A DNA stretch of 64,000 nt from Tenrec ecaudatus (GCF_050624435.1 NC_134535.1:72660494-72724493); one strand, 5' to 3'. Counted from the stretch's first letter, positions 1 through 11,275 are shown. The notes: generated from the sequence alone by a model not told the origin. Numbers and translations: made by a program.

Positions 1-184
1 ACTCAAGATTCCATCCAGACCTACTGGCTCTCGATAATGATCTCTGACAGGTTGCTTTCTCTCTTGGAACCTCAGTTTCCTTTCGTCAATGAATGAGTCC
101 ATTCAAGCCAAAATAAAGGGGATTGCATATGACCAGGAAACTACATTGATTTTATCTTCCAGATCAAGATAGTTCTGTGCCATC
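1..184. other. Unassigned unique sequence
   Basis: No repeat family, splice-flanked open frame or RNA gene could be recognised here. Confidence 0.4.
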
Positions 185-355
185 CCCAAAACCAAGCATG
201 CTGCCTTTGAGTTGATTCCCACTCAGAGCAAACATATAGGATGTCTTTATGGATGCAGACCACCTCATCACTTGCCCATGGAGTGCTGGGGGCTTCAAAC
301 CGCTAACCTTCAGTTAACAACCTAGTACTTAACCACTGTGCCATCCTGTCTCCTT
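185..355 (-). repeat. AfroSINE-like SINE, antisense
   Basis: The antisense SINE signature is present: a degenerate 'gttgattcccactc' tail near 213 and the complement of the tRNA-like head near 290-345 (cttcaaaccgctaacctt, then aaccactgtgcca). The head is the region holding the pol III B box in the family. This copy is diverged and not expected to be active. Confidence 0.75.
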
Positions 356-790
356 ATTCAGTGACAGACAAAATAGTATTTCTAAATGGCCTCTCATCAC
401 CCAAAATGCACACTAGTTGTAAGGATTATCTTTTTAAGCAAGCTGAAGTGTGGTTTAGGTTGGTGTTGGTAATGACAGACAGATTTTCATAGATGTTGAA
501 CTTTTGCGTGCGTGGTTAACCAGCATCCATTGCAATTGAAACTGTTTCCCAAGCCTTTTCTTCTCATCCAGTGTAGACATGGTAATTAAGCTTCTAGGAA
601 GAGATTCTTTTTAGCCGCAATACATAATTTCTTTTGTTAGAAAATTTGTGGTTTTACTTTTTAGCTTAGGCATCTGGATATTTAGGGAGGAGGAAAATAG
701 AACTTTGTTCTCCAGATTGTTGCGTAGACTTCATTGTTATTAAGCCTTAGAAATCTATGAAAATGTTGGGGAAGTGTCTTGGGTTCATTA
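356..790. other. Unique AT-rich sequence
   Basis: No recognisable gene or repeat. Short open frames on both strands overlap each other and lack protein similarity. Confidence 0.4.
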
Positions 791-794
791 AAAA

Positions 795-885
795 AACAAC
801 AACAACCAGTTTCCATAGAGTTGATTCCAATTCATGGCACCCCCCCCGTGTATCAGAGGGGTGCTGCACTCCATAGGGTATGTGT
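795..885 (-). repeat. AfroSINE-like fragment, antisense tail part
   Basis: The SINE tail complement (accagtttccatagagttgat) is followed by a C8 run and gtgtatcagagggg. The match ends at a short (tgtc)n-like tract at about 882-905. The tRNA-like head is absent, so this is a truncated copy. Confidence 0.6.
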
Positions 886-1009
886 CTGTCTGTGTCTGTC
901 TGTTTCCATCTCACACACAGAAATTCTATGCCTGAGCTCCCAGGTAGCCGTGAAACTGCAAGGAGTGAGGCACAAGCCCACAGCCACTCTGCAGATCCCA
1001 CCTTCATCT

Positions 1010-1890
1010 GTGATCAAGGACGAACACAGGAGACACTTATGCATTGTTGACCATATGAAAGATATTATTATTATTATTTATAAAAAGTGCACAGTAAAAA
1101 ATAACAGCATATTCTCAAACAGGAAATGCTTACCTTCCCCCAAAGTATCCCTGTCCATTCTTAAGTAGCTGCGCAGGCACGCAATGGTGCAGGTTAGATG
1201 CGGTATTCATGCCACTGCTGCCTCCAACGACCACCACACTCCCTGAGGCGCCTGTTCTTCTACTGGAACCACTGGGCTTTGTCTCGCTGGTGAGAAGATG
1301 CCCTTAGTGTCTGATGCCAGACCCTTGTACATTGTTGCCACAGGCTCCCATCACACCACCGCAGCTTGGGGGGCGCGGGGGAGCTATCTTCAGACCATGT
1401 GACCTGGGTCCCTGCTGTCCATATGAGGGAGCTGTGCAACCCTTGACCAGGGCACACTCAGGCCTTTATAGTAAGCATTACAACTATTTTAGCTGTCAGC
1501 AAGCTGTCTGCTCTGAGACACTCAACCCTTGTGTGGGTCACAAGCCCTCTGCTGTCATCCCTTACTGTCTCAACCAATCTTCAGTGTCACAGCTGTCCTA
1601 GGTCCAGAAGGTTCTCTGCACAAGGACTGCATCTAATGGGTTTCTGGCTCCCGGCTCATTTTGATGTTAATGAATACCGTTTTACCATTGTGGCGTTAGC
1701 CTTTATATAAGCCTACTCCTTGCCAATATCATAGCATGGTCATCCTGCCTGGACCATTCACGGGCCAATCTCCTGGGTAGAACAAAAATCCCCCAATTTG
1801 CCTAACAGAGTAGTACCTTCAAAGTCAATCATTTTGTGAGAGTTACAAAATGTATAGGAATTATATAAAATCAATCCATTGGAATATATT
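1010..1890. other. Unassigned stretch with a GC-rich core
   Basis: The part from about 1180 to 1470 is richer in G+C than its neighbours and holds an antiparallel pair of chance frames (65 and 95 codons). I recognise no protein family and no repeat. A TATA-like tttatataag lies at about 1702. It could be an old LTR or a retrocopy, but nothing seen decides this. Confidence 0.3.
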
Positions 1891-1894
1891 TTTC

Positions 1895-2015
1895 AACAGC
1901 TGACTTTTTGGGAAATAGATAACCAAGCTTCTCTTCCAAGGCACATCTGGGTTTGATTCAAATCTCCAGCTTTTTGGTTAGCCACTGAATGCACTGTTTG
2001 CGTGCCCCAAGGACA
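1895..2015 (-). repeat. Old AfroSINE-like fragment, antisense
   Basis: Matches the second SINE subtype seen better at 34467-34660: 'ggaaatagataaccaagc', 'cacatctgggtttgattcaaa', then 'ttggttagccactgaa'. Strongly diverged. Confidence 0.5.
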
Positions 2016-2705
2016 CCCCAGGTTCTTTGCAACATGTTTATGTTCATGCTGAGGCATCTAAGCATTTGTTGTATGTGGTAGAGGGTAAAACATAATGTCT
2101 ATCCTGCCAGTCCTTTATAATTAAATTGAATGAAAGAATCAGCACAATACTGATTCATAATTAATTGGAAATTAAACTTTGCAACCAAAATATTGTTTGG
2201 GGGACATAATGTTTCAGTTAAAAATATGCAAATTTTATTTGGATTGTTATATAGCCCTCACATTTTTAAATCAATCTTAGGGACAAATGATGCATATTTT
2301 AAAAATCAGACAATGCCTCTACGATGAGCCTAAGAAAATTTTCAATTTCCGCCTCTTGCAGATAAGTGCTCTTGCTGATAACTTAATCTTGCTAGTTTCC
2401 ATCGAGTTTGTTCTGACTCATACATAGTCTTAGCTCATTGCAAAAGTATCTTTGGAATAAGTATTTTAAAATTATTTATTACTTCAAAAAAAAGACATGA
2501 AAAGAATGCATGTTCTCGAACCAATCATTGGGGTGCCTCTGTTTTTGTGTAGAGAGACATTTCTGGGATGAGATTGCCTTAGACCCATGAATGGAACACA
2601 CAGTACTACTAGTGATCCCTGTTTTCATTTATGGAACAATTTCCCCCACTGAGCACAAAGCAGCCTGTGCATGTGCTATTTTCAAACAAGTCCATTATTA
2701 AGAAT
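2016..2705. other. Unique AT-rich sequence
   Basis: No gene or identifiable repeat seen. Confidence 0.35.
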
Positions 2706-2711
2706 TATCAT

Positions 2712-2830
2712 GGCTGTTTCCAGATAAAGAAATTGATATTCCAAGAGTTCAAATGACTTGCTCCAGAGTACACACTTGTACATTGAGGATCTGTGTTTGG
2801 AACCCATGCTGACTGACTTGGTAAACTTCC
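2712..2830 (-). repeat. MIR fragment
   Basis: The stretch 'caaatgacttgctccagagtacacacttgta' through 'tttggaacccatgctgactg' (about 2750-2815) follows the MIR order (not longer than fragments quoted separately): cttgcccaaggtcacac, then ggattcgaacccaggtctg, in antisense. Ancient SINE common to mammals. Confidence 0.5.
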
Positions 2831-3100
2831 TTCTTAGGAGCTGACTGACGGAATTCCGCCCATAAACTCCACAGTGATCTCGACTTCAAGATCACCAAAT
2901 GGAAGCACTCATTCATCAGGAAGTTGGCCAAAAACTTTAGATAATTGCTGTTATGTTGGGTCTTCAATCTACAGACTTAGGCAAAAAAACTTCATATTTA
3001 GAATTCCATGCCTGAATTTCTGAGAAATTTAAGCTCACACATAGAAGAAAAAGGAATTCAACACAGCTACACGGCACAGAGCACTTTCACCTGGGAAGGA

Positions 3101-3115
3101 GAGAGGGTTTTTCTT
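3101..3115. repeat. Target-site duplication, left copy
   Basis: The 15 bp gagagggtttttctt here is repeated exactly at 5098-5112 and brackets the L1 3' fragment between them. Confidence 0.85.
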
Positions 3116-5097
3116 TTCTTCCTTTCTTTTTTAATCATTTTTATTTCATTAGGGGCTCATACAACTCTTATCACAATCCATACATACATCAATTGTCTAA
3201 AACATATTTGCACATTTATTGCCCTCATCATTTTCAAAACATTTGCTCTCCACTTAAGCCCCTTGATAATTTATAAATCATTATGTTGTCATATCTTACA
3301 CTGTCCGACATCTCCCTTCACCCAGTATTCTGCTGTCCGTCCTCCAGGGAGGATGTTATATGCAGATCCTTGTAAACAGTTCCCCCTTTCTACCCCCACC
3401 CTCCCTCTACCCTCCTGGTATCGCCACTATCACCACTGATCCTGAAGGGATCATCTGTCCTGGATTCCCTGTTTCCAGTTCCTATCTGTACCAGTGTACA
3501 TCCTCTGGCCTAGCCAGATTTGAAAGGTAGAATTGGGATCATGATAGTTGGGTGGGGGTGGGGGTCGAGGAAGCATTTAGGAGCTAGAGGAAAGTTGTAT
3601 GTTTCATCATTGCTACACTGCACCCTGACTGGCTTGTCATCTCCCTGAGACCTTTCCATAAGGGAATGTCCAATTGCCTACAGATGGGCTTTGAGTCTCC
3701 ACTTAACACTCCCCCTCATTCACAATGATATTTCTTTTTCGGATGATGCCTGATACCTGATCCCTTGTATACCTCGTGATCACACAGGAGGTGTGCTTCC
3801 TCCATGTGGTCTTTGTTGCTTCTGAGCTCCATGACTGCTTTTTTACCTTCAAGCCTTTAAGACCCCAGATGCTATATCTTTTGATAGCCGGGCACCATCA
3901 GCTTTCTTCACCACATTTGCTTATGCACCCGCTTTATCTTCAGCGATTGTGTCGGGAAGGTGACCATCATGAAATGCCAGTTTAATAGAACAAAGTATTC
4001 TTGCATTGAGGGAGTACTTGAGTGCTTCTGCTGCCTTAATATGAAACCTATACATATATGCACATAGATCTATTTCCCCATCCTCATATATAAATATATT
4101 TGCATATATACATGCCTTTCTTTAGACCTCTATAAATGCCCTTTGCCTCCTAGCTCTTTCCTCTATTTCCTTTTGCTTTCCCTTTATCCCACCATCATGC
4201 TCAGCCTTCATTTGGGTTTCTGTAACTCCTCTCAATTACATTGCCCTTGGTCACACCCTACTAGGCCTCCCACACCCTCCTCACCACCGATTTGGATAAT
4301 TTGTTTTTCCCTTGTCCCTGGGTTTGTTATCTCCACTTCCTCTCCCCCCACCCACCTCCCATGTCCCCCCCCCCCCCGGAACTGTCAGTCCCATTGTTTT
4401 CTCCCCCAGATTGTTCATCCAACCTGTCTTATTTAGACAGACCTGCAGAGATAATAGCATGCACAAAAACAAGACAAAGCCAAGCAACAAAAGGAAACAT
4501 AACAACAACAAGAAAAACAACAAGCCAATGGCAAAACAAAACAAAAAACCCACAACAGCAAGAAAATCTTGTAGTTAGTTCAAGGACTATTTGTTGGCCT
4601 TTAGGACTGTTTTCCAGTCTAGTCTGATGGGGTGCCAAACCCTGGCCCCAAAGTCTATTTTTGGCATTCCCTGGGGACTTTGTTGCTCTGTTCCTTTGCT
4701 GTTCTGTTGCACGCCCTTATTGTTTTGCCTCAGTGTGGCAGGATCAGATTGCGCGCAATTCCCACACTGTGTCTCTCGTGTTGTCCCCTGCAGGGCTATG
4801 GGTCAGTGAAGGACATCCTGTCTCATAGTGAGCCTGGCCATGTGGTCCTCTCTATGGATGGGCTACTCTGTGTGGGAATATCGTCTTCAAGGCTTGGTGG
4901 GCCAAGATGTTCTCCACTCTCTCTTCCTCCCCCTTCATCTGCTCCTGTGTGCTCTGATCAGACATGTCCCTCTCCCTGAGCTACAGCTTCAGTGCTGTCC
5001 TCTGAACTAAATTATTCTGGGGTAGGGGCAGCTGTTCACGTAGTTTGGACTGGGGCTGGTACCTCACACCCCTCAGCTCGTTCCCTGCTCCATGCAG
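3116..5097 (-). mobile_element. 5'-truncated L1, 3'UTR only
   Basis: A minus-strand L1 insertion. It starts with a poly-T tract (the poly-A tail) and the family 3' end (cattaggggctcatacaact), continues through the long 3'UTR, and stops inside the UTR, so no ORF2 sequence is present. It is bracketed by a perfect 15 bp TSD, as expected for target-primed reverse transcription. It holds one copy (about 3773-3970) of the internal unit that is tandem in the copies at 35.6, 43.7 and 54.4 kb. The order of blocks matches the 3'UTR of the near-full-length L1 at 53.7 kb. The open frames here are UTR sequence, not genes. Confidence 0.88.
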
Positions 5098-5112
5098 GAG
5101 AGGGTTTTTCTT
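5098..5112. repeat. Target-site duplication, right copy
   Basis: Exact match to 3101-3115; marks the 5' truncation point of the L1 fragment. Confidence 0.85.
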
Positions 5113-5316
5113 GAGCACTGGTCTATGATGGGAACAAAGGACAGAAGGTCTTGGGGGTAGACTTGCCATGTAACCTTGAAAGCAGGACAACAAAAGGGAA
5201 CTTTTTTCTGAAATTCCTTTGAGAAAACAAATGCAGCTTGTCTTTGAGTAGGAAATTAGAAAACACGGAAAATGCAAATGCAAGTAGAAATGTTCAAGCC
5301 GCTGGAATGTCTGGAG

Positions 5317-5511
5317 GTAAAAAAGCAGATAAAGAAGGAAAAAAGAGGAGGAAGAGGACAGGAAGGAAGAAGACAAAGCAGTGAATGAGGAAGAGAGGCA
5401 GGACAGAGGAGGAGGAGAAGCAGGGAAGGCAAGGCGTGTAGCAGGGGTAGCAGAGAAAGAAAGGAAGGGAGGACGGAGGAAGAGAGGATGAAAGAGAAAG
5501 GTGGAAAAGCT
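5317..5511 (+). repeat. Long purine-rich tract
   Basis: About 195 bases almost entirely A and G on the plus strand (agaagg, gaggaag and similar) with few pyrimidine breaks. It explains the three overlapping minus-strand frames rich in Ser, Leu, Phe and Pro, which are composition artefacts. Confidence 0.8.
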
Positions 5512-5644
5512 GGAGCCACTCATTTACCTGGTTCATTTCCTTCTTGGTATTTTTAATCTGTGCAGGGAAGGTGTTCCCGATGGTATTTTTGGAGCAGATT
5601 ATGCTTTTGAATGGTCTAAATGTAAACGGGGAGGTCAAGGATTC

Positions 5645-5745
5645 GTGTACCTTTTTTCATTGCTTTATCCCCAGCAGTGAGATAAGGTGCCAGCCACATA
5701 GAAAGCATTCAAATCTATTTTAATTGAATAAATGTCACAGCTGTT
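5645..5745 (+). repeat. L2 3' end fragment
   Basis: 'tttatccccagcag', 'ggtgccagccacatag' and 'gaataaatg' follow the L2 terminal order (tatccccagcacc, gtgcctggcacatag, caataaatg). Confidence 0.55.
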
Positions 5746-6130
5746 TTCAAATAGGCTAAGAGCAACGGGCTAATTTCTTAAATTCAAAATTTCAGCAATC
5801 TAGAGGATAATTGTATGTGGACAATTACTTTTTATGAAAACACGCATTTCAGTTTCAAACATAAATGCTGAAATTTGTGATATTTCAGAAACATGATAAA
5901 TTAGCAATATTGGTTCTATATACTGGTTAGATTCTACCACCTCTCAGCAACCCTGTTTACCAGGATTTATTTAATAAGTATTAAATCACCACCTAACAGA
6001 GAAATTTTTCTTAGGTCAAAGCTCTGGCATTTCTTTAAATATAATTGGGGCAGATACTTGATAATTATTTCATAAACACCAATGTGAATGCAATCCCCTC
6101 CACATTATGCATATACAGCTAACAATGGCA
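5746..6130. other. Unique AT-rich sequence
   Basis: Nothing recognisable. Confidence 0.35.
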
Positions 6131-6134
6131 GTAA

Positions 6135-6260
6135 AAATAAAACAGCAATCATTTATTTTGAGTCTTTTCTAATCCGGGGACGATTCTGAGCCTTACACGT
6201 GTGTTCATTACTCGTTTAATCCTTAGACCAGCTCAAAAAGGTCAACAGACAGAGATCTTT
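6135..6260 (-). repeat. MIR fragment
   Basis: 'catttattttgagtctttt', 'gattctgagccttacac' and 'ttaatccttagaccagc' fit antisense MIR (atttattgagc, ctgtgctaagc, tttaatcctcacaac). Confidence 0.5.
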
Positions 6261-6342
6261 ACTCCTTGTCTCCATCCTCCACCTTTGGAGACACAAGGAT
6301 GTCATTCGGAGGGTGACAAACTCCTGTCTACCCTACTGCCTG

Positions 6343-6515
6343 CTTTTGTAAATAACTTTATTGGAAAATGGCCACACCCATTTATTTCCCTTTTATCTAT
6401 GACTGCTTTTGTATTCACAAAAGCAGTTGTGATAGGAACCATATGCCCCCAAAAGCCCAAAATATTTACCATCTGCCTCTTTACAGAAAAAGCTTGCCAA
6501 CCCATGATCTACCTC
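6343..6515. repeat. Ancient hAT-type DNA transposon remnant
   Basis: 'tgtaaataactttattgga', 'ggccacacccattta', 'aatatttaccatctg' and 'agaaaaagcttgccaaccc' in this order match a common eutherian non-autonomous hAT (Charlie-like) repeat that I know from other mammals. The exact subfamily is not assigned. Confidence 0.6.
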
Positions 6516-6519
6516 GTGT

Positions 6520-7424
6520 TAAGAGGAATGCAGGGGACTGTTGTTCCCCATCCCAACCCACCCCCTTTCTGGCTCTCTAAAAATGCTGCCTCCAATTTTT
6601 GTTTCTCCATTCCACATTTTTGCTGATGTTTTATTTTGGAGAAGTAGTTAGCTTAAGTCTAAGAATGAGGCTTCAGAACCAGAGCCCCAAGGCTTAGCTC
6701 CCACTTTCCCTGAGATTCCAGTAAACTTGCTAAACTGCTCAGTGTTTCCGCAATGTCTGTGTATCAGCCCCGTTTGTGCTATGAAATCGCTTCCACCCCC
6801 ACCCCCGAGCCCTCCATCTTCATTTCTGTTGCACTGAAAGTGGAATGTCAGCGAAAGGTCAGGAATTACGTCCACTAGCTACCCCCTTGGAGCAAAAACC
6901 GGGTCATCTGTTCCTGTGAAAATAGCCCTTGGACGCTGGGGCCATCTCTCCTGTCTTAAAGGGCCACCCTGAATCCGATTCACCTGGACAGCACCCATCA
7001 ATACCAGCCACCCCCACAGTAGCCTAAGGTCAGAAGAGAGGACAGAGTTGACCAGCTGTCCTTCCCACAGAGTCAGAGAGGAGCCGGATGTGATTTCCTC
7101 CTCAGGTGCTTTATAGCGAAGCATCTCTTAGGAGATAAACTCACTTGTAGATCACGTGTCCTAACTAGGTGAGGAAGGAAATCCATCTCTCCTCTCTCCA
7201 AGCAGTTTCTGGGACCCCACAGAGCCCACACTTCCTCCACCAGGGATGCCCACTGCTACTCAGGCATTGGATATTTTAATTGCCCCTAGGCATGCCCCAC
7301 TCAAATGTTGGAGTGGGAATAGGAAGCCCTTCTCATTGCATCCCTTGGGAAGCACAATAAGTGAACTGTAGAAGGAAGTTGCCTAGATTTTACTTGTGGT
7401 TCTATACAAAATTGCTTTCATTTA

Positions 7425-7425
<1 letters not shown>
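6520..7425. other. Unique sequence
   Basis: No repeat or gene recognised; short antiparallel frames only. Confidence 0.35.

Positions 7426-7426
<1 letters not shown>

Positions 7427-7461
<35 letters not shown>
7427..7461 (+). repeat. (CA)n microsatellite
   Basis: About 17 perfect CA units. Confidence 0.95.
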
Positions 7462-7594
7462 CCCCCAAAACTATCCCTTTAAGCGCTCTCTATTTTCCTC
7501 TCCCCTCTCTCGAATGAAGGCCCTGTCGAGAATCTCTAAGGTCTCATCCAGCTGCAGGGTTTTGATGATGTCATATAGCTCTAATCTCACCAGA

Positions 7595-7790
7595 AGTCAG
7601 TTGCTGTGCCATCAATTCCAATCCACGGCTACGTCATTGGTGACACCTGAGAAGGGTGCCCCAGACGGGTTTGGATAGTTGATTTTCCAGAAGTAGCTCA
7701 CCAGGCCTGTCCCCCAAATCTCTGGACAGACTGGACCTTCAAAACGCTGGGTTAGCTGTCGTACTACATTAACCCTTTGTCCTGCTCATG
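7595..7790 (-). repeat. AfroSINE-like SINE, antisense
   Basis: 'gtcagttgctgtgccatcaa', 'ttttccagaagtagctcacc' and 'ttagctgtcgtactacattaa' give the antisense tail, middle and head of the second SINE subtype (compare 34467-34660). Confidence 0.6.
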
Positions 7791-7794
7791 GACC

Positions 7795-8650
7795 TAGGAC
7801 ACTCCGAAACTTGCAGAAGTGGAGAGTATTCAGGCAGCCTCCAATTTGGGCCTCATTTGAAGCATCCCAGCAACAGAAGCCACGGCTTTTGTCTTTAGCA
7901 AAAGAGGTGAATGGGTCATTACAGGTTTCAACTTTGTAGAGAAGGGAAAAATAGCTTGCAGCCATCTTTCAGATTTAGCGCAACTATTTCTTGAAAAGAA
8001 AAGGAGAAAAAAATGACTCACTTTTCTTCGCGATAATTTCTAGCCCCCACGCCCTAGTTTAACATAAGCTTCTAGTCTCCCAGAAATGGAGAGATATATG
8101 GTATATATTGAAGGGGTTTAAATGTCAGGTTTATTTGATGCTTTCCAAGCAATCTCTTCAATAAAAGAAAAGAGAGACAGGCAAGGACTGAATTTAAAGA
8201 CAAAGATTAGAGGAAGTTCATTTGTATGATGAAGGAGAAAAGGATGAAGCCGTATTTGGGAAACAAATGTAATATTGGAAGTGTAGACGCTTGAATTTTG
8301 ATGACATAAAATCAAAATCTCAAACTATTTCTGACACATTCTGAGACGCTTTTTTTCCCAATCCTATTTCAAGAGAACAAGATTAAAAGTATTGAATTTT
8401 TGTTTGTGAGAGGAATTCCTCAAATTCCATTCCTGAGTGTGGAATGAGCATCTGAAACAGTCACTTGGGGCCCAAACTGTTGTTTTTAAAAGGCTTAAAG
8501 ATGAAGTTCCCAGACCGCACGGGTCAGTAGCACATTGAAAACGGTCCTTGGGGGGCATTAAGTCTTATCATCCCCTAATTAAACCCATTTAAAATGAAGA
8601 AAGAAAACCAGATGAACTTACGTCGTGGCTACAACAGGTTCAAGTGCGGG
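7795..8650. other. Unique sequence
   Basis: No gene or repeat recognised. Confidence 0.35.
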
Positions 8651-8654
8651 GACT

Positions 8655-8755
8655 TCAGGATGCTGTGAGGATGGCCCAGGGCTGGGCAGTGTTTGGGTGA
8701 GTTTACATAAGGGTGCTATGAGTCGGAACCAACTCAAGGGTGCCTACCCACAATG
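8655..8755 (+). mobile_element. RTE LINE 3' tail fragment
   Basis: 'gaggatggcccagggctggg', 'cagtgttt' and 'gctatgagtcggaaccaact' match the terminal part of the RTE element better preserved at 26.64-26.73 kb. The last block is also the AfroSINE tail. Confidence 0.7.
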
Positions 8756-9124
8756 CCAGACACACACTTGGCAAACAATATCATTTGGGATCCAGCAAGT
8801 TACACTGAGCACAATGTTCATGCTGTGTGTTCATTGTCAATGCACCTTTGGCTTCACAACTGTGTTGCAGCAATTTTCATGATTATTTTCCCTTTGAGAG
8901 ATTTTACGATAATAGTATGTCTATTTTTTTCAGTTAGGCAAAAGCCTATTTATTTTATTAACTTATTTTCATTTATCGCATTCAATAAGAACAGCATTCA
9001 CTAATTCACACTCTGTACTTGGGCCACGGCTAGTTGATGCTATGAAGTGGCTGGTCACAGCTGGTGTGATTTAATTCTGAAGAGGAAACCACTCCATGAG
9101 TTACAAGTACTGTCCAGCTTATTT

Positions 9125-9222
9125 GGAAAGACAATGTTGTTGTGTTGACTTGATTTCAACTCCAGGCAACCCCAAATTCTACAGAGAAGACTTGCTCCAG
9201 GGGGTTTTCTTGGCTGCAATCT
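9125..9222 (-). repeat. AfroSINE-like fragment interrupted by an L1 3' end
   Basis: 'gttgacttgatttcaactcc', 'ttgctccagggggttttctt' and 'ggctgcaatctt' fit the antisense SINE middle part. The match stops where the L1 poly-T begins. Confidence 0.5.
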
Positions 9223-9297
9223 TTTTTTTATCATTTTATTGGGGCTCATACAACTCTTACCACAATCCACACATATATACATACATACATTGCTTGT
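9223..9297 (-). mobile_element. Very short L1 3' end
   Basis: Poly-T followed by 'cattttattggggctcata' and 'caactcttaccacaatcc', the same 3' terminus as the other L1 copies. Only about 75 bp was copied. I could not find a clear TSD. Confidence 0.8.
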
Positions 9298-9344
9298 TTA
9301 TTTTTTGACATGTTGTAGTATGCTTTCTGAGGCATTCTGGGTGC

Positions 9345-9530
9345 ACCTTGGGTTGCTAACAGCATAGTCAACAGTTCGGGTCTACAAGCTGCTCTGCAGG
9401 AGAAAGAAACGGCTTGCTAATCCTATAAGAAGTTATTGTTTCAGAAGGCCACAGGGTCAGTTCTACCCTGCCCAAAAGGGTTGCTGTGGGTCAGAATCTA
9501 CCCAATGATAGTGAGTCTGGCATGAGAACT
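9345..9530 (+). repeat. AfroSINE-like SINE
   Basis: 'gtcaacagttcgggtctac' (B-box region), 'gcaggagaaagaaa', 'cacagggtcagttctaccct' and 'gttgctgtgggtcagaatc' in the SINE sense order. Confidence 0.7.
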
Positions 9531-9554
9531 CAGCATCAGGATTCACGTAATTCA

Positions 9555-9577
9555 CAAACACACACACACACACACAA
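9555..9577 (+). repeat. (CA)n microsatellite
   Basis: About 10 CA units. Confidence 0.9.
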
Positions 9578-9782
9578 AGTCAGAAACATATAAGCAAACA
9601 ATCAATGAACACAGAAACACAAGGCAAGAAGTCAAACAGCCTATTGCCTTGTACAAATATGCTGCACAAAATATTTTAAAATGTTAAAAAGCAAAGGAGT
9701 CATATTGAGGTTTCAGTACACCTGAGGTAAGCCGGTGGCTTCATGTGAAAGTCAGACAATGAAAAAGAAAATCAGTTAGGAT

Positions 9783-10180
9783 TGTGGTAGTTACATAATT
9801 TCATGTCAACTTAGTCAATAGAGTGTAGGGGTAGAGTCTAGCCTGCCAATCAGGTCACAGCATGATGATGTCTCCTTCTGGGGGTGGCCTTCCCATGAGG
9901 AGGGCCATGGGGACCTCCCTGTCTCTCTGTCTTCACGCTCCTGCTATTCAGCCACAGCCATCAGATCCATGGGACTTTGCACTCACTGGCCAGAGATGTT
10001 CCTATGTTCCATATCATTGCATGTGGCTTGGTGGGATTTCTGGACTAGCATCAGCCTTCTGGACTTAATCTGGATGGGCTGAGATGTTTGTTGGATAGAT
10101 GAAATTACTCCGTGATATAAAGTTCTTTCTTATACATATATGTGTCACTGAATTTGTGTTAGTCAACCTGGCCTAACACA
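9783..10180 (+). mobile_element. Solo LTR, ERVL/MLT2-like
   Basis: Begins tgtggtag and ends ctaacaca (TG...CA). The start is the complement of the end of the LTR at 41670-42162, and the end ('gttagtcaacctggcctaac') is the complement of that element's start, so this is the same type in the opposite orientation. The flanks aggat (9778-9782) and atgat (10181-10185) agree at 4 of 5 bases, a possible eroded 5 bp TSD. No internal gag or pol is attached. Confidence 0.65.
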
Positions 10181-10299
10181 ATGATGTCGACAAAGAATAT
10201 TATATACGCCATGGGCTGCCAGAAGCAGCGTCAAGTCTGTGTCAGAAGAAGTGTAGCGCGAATGTTCCTAGGAAGGGGGAATAGCAAGACTTGTTTCCC

Positions 10300-10435
10300 T
10301 TATTTTGGCCCTCGTTGCTTAGTGGTTACACATCAGGCTACTAACTGCAAGATCAGACCCTCAGCTATTCTGTGGGAGAAAGACAAGGCTTTCTACTCCA
10401 GTAAAGAGACACAGTACTGAAATTCATAGGGGCAG
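10300..10435 (+). repeat. AfroSINE-like SINE, left part, split by an LTR
   Basis: 'cttagtggttacacatcagg' (A-box region), 'ctaactgcaagatcag' and 'ggctttctactccagtaaag' lead to 'cataggggcag', where the sequence breaks at 10436. The SINE resumes at 10988 after the LTR. Confidence 0.85.
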
Positions 10436-10987
10436 TGTGTTAGACAGGGTTCTCTGGAGAAACAAAACCAGGACACTCATAATTTTGTATATATTTACAT
10501 AGATCGATGGCTAGAAAACATAAGAAATAGTTAACTAATCTATAAACCAGTACAAATGGCTCAGTGCAACTCACTCCTGTGAGACAGGTAGGACACCAGC
10601 AGTCCTTCAATTCTGGAGGTAGTCCTCCGTCGAGCAATTCAGACTATCTGATCACAGGCAGCGAGCAGCAAGCAGGTCACCAACAGTCAGCCAGATGACA
10701 GGGTCTGAAGGTCTTCGGCTCAAGAGACGTACCTTCCAGGGGCGTGGTGAAGCAGCTCTTGAAGGAACCTCAAGTTACAACGACACAGGCCAATGGATAG
10801 GCATCCCACAGGTCGTGTAGCTTGCAAATGGAGGCACAGAACAAGCAATGCAGCCACACACTGGTCCGATGATCAAAGAGCGAGAAGGAGGTGAGGCTTG
10901 CCGAGTCATTTATCTCTCCACCTTTCAACTAATCTCACATCACATGGGTTCATTGGCCATGTTGGCACAACAAACCTACCTGTCACA
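10436..10987 (-). mobile_element. Solo LTR, ERVL/MLT2-like, inserted in a SINE
   Basis: 552 bp beginning tgtgttagac and ending cctgtcaca. It is flanked by the exact 5 bp duplication ggcag (10431-10435 and 10988-10992), the size expected for class III ERV integration. The interrupted SINE reads through when the LTR is removed. It is homologous over its length to the LTR at 28383-28990. By analogy with MLT2-like LTRs the coding sense is the minus strand. Confidence 0.8.
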
Positions 10988-11065
10988 GGCAGTTCTACTC
11001 TGACCTATAGGGTCACTATGAGTTAGACTGACTTCATTGTAGTGAGTTTGGTGTGTTTGTTTTTA
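10988..11065 (+). repeat. AfroSINE-like SINE, right part
   Basis: 'ggcagttctactctgaccta', 'tagggtcactatgagttaga' and 'gtagtgagtttgg' continue the SINE interrupted at 10435. Confidence 0.85.
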
Positions 11066-11084
11066 AATTATTGTTAGGAAGAAC

Positions 11085-11275
11085 CAGTCCCAGAGGGGAC
11101 ATCATACTGTGTAAAGGATCAATGAGAAGGAGGAAGATCTTCAACAAGGGACAGTGACATGGCTGCTAAAACAGTGGCCACAGATGTACCTACGACTTTG
11201 ATGGCAGTGCAAAGTACTGGTACACGTGGGAGGACGATGAGTTGGAATCCGCTCTTTGACAATTAACAGCAACAA
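11085..11275 (+). mobile_element. RTE LINE 3' tail fragment
   Basis: 'gaaccagtcccagaggggac', 'aagatcttcaacaagggaca', 'gtgacatggctgctaaaaca' and 'gatgagttggaatccgctct' follow the RTE 3' region order seen at 26.5-26.75 kb. Confidence 0.6.

Noticed and set aside
3008-3439. 143-codon plus-strand frame
   Set aside because: It lies mainly within L1 3'UTR sequence on the strand opposite to the L1.
5256-5638. Overlapping minus-strand frames of 180, 114 and 87 codons
   Set aside because: They read a purine-rich tract as Ser/Leu/Phe/Pro runs. There are three registers at once and no family resemblance.
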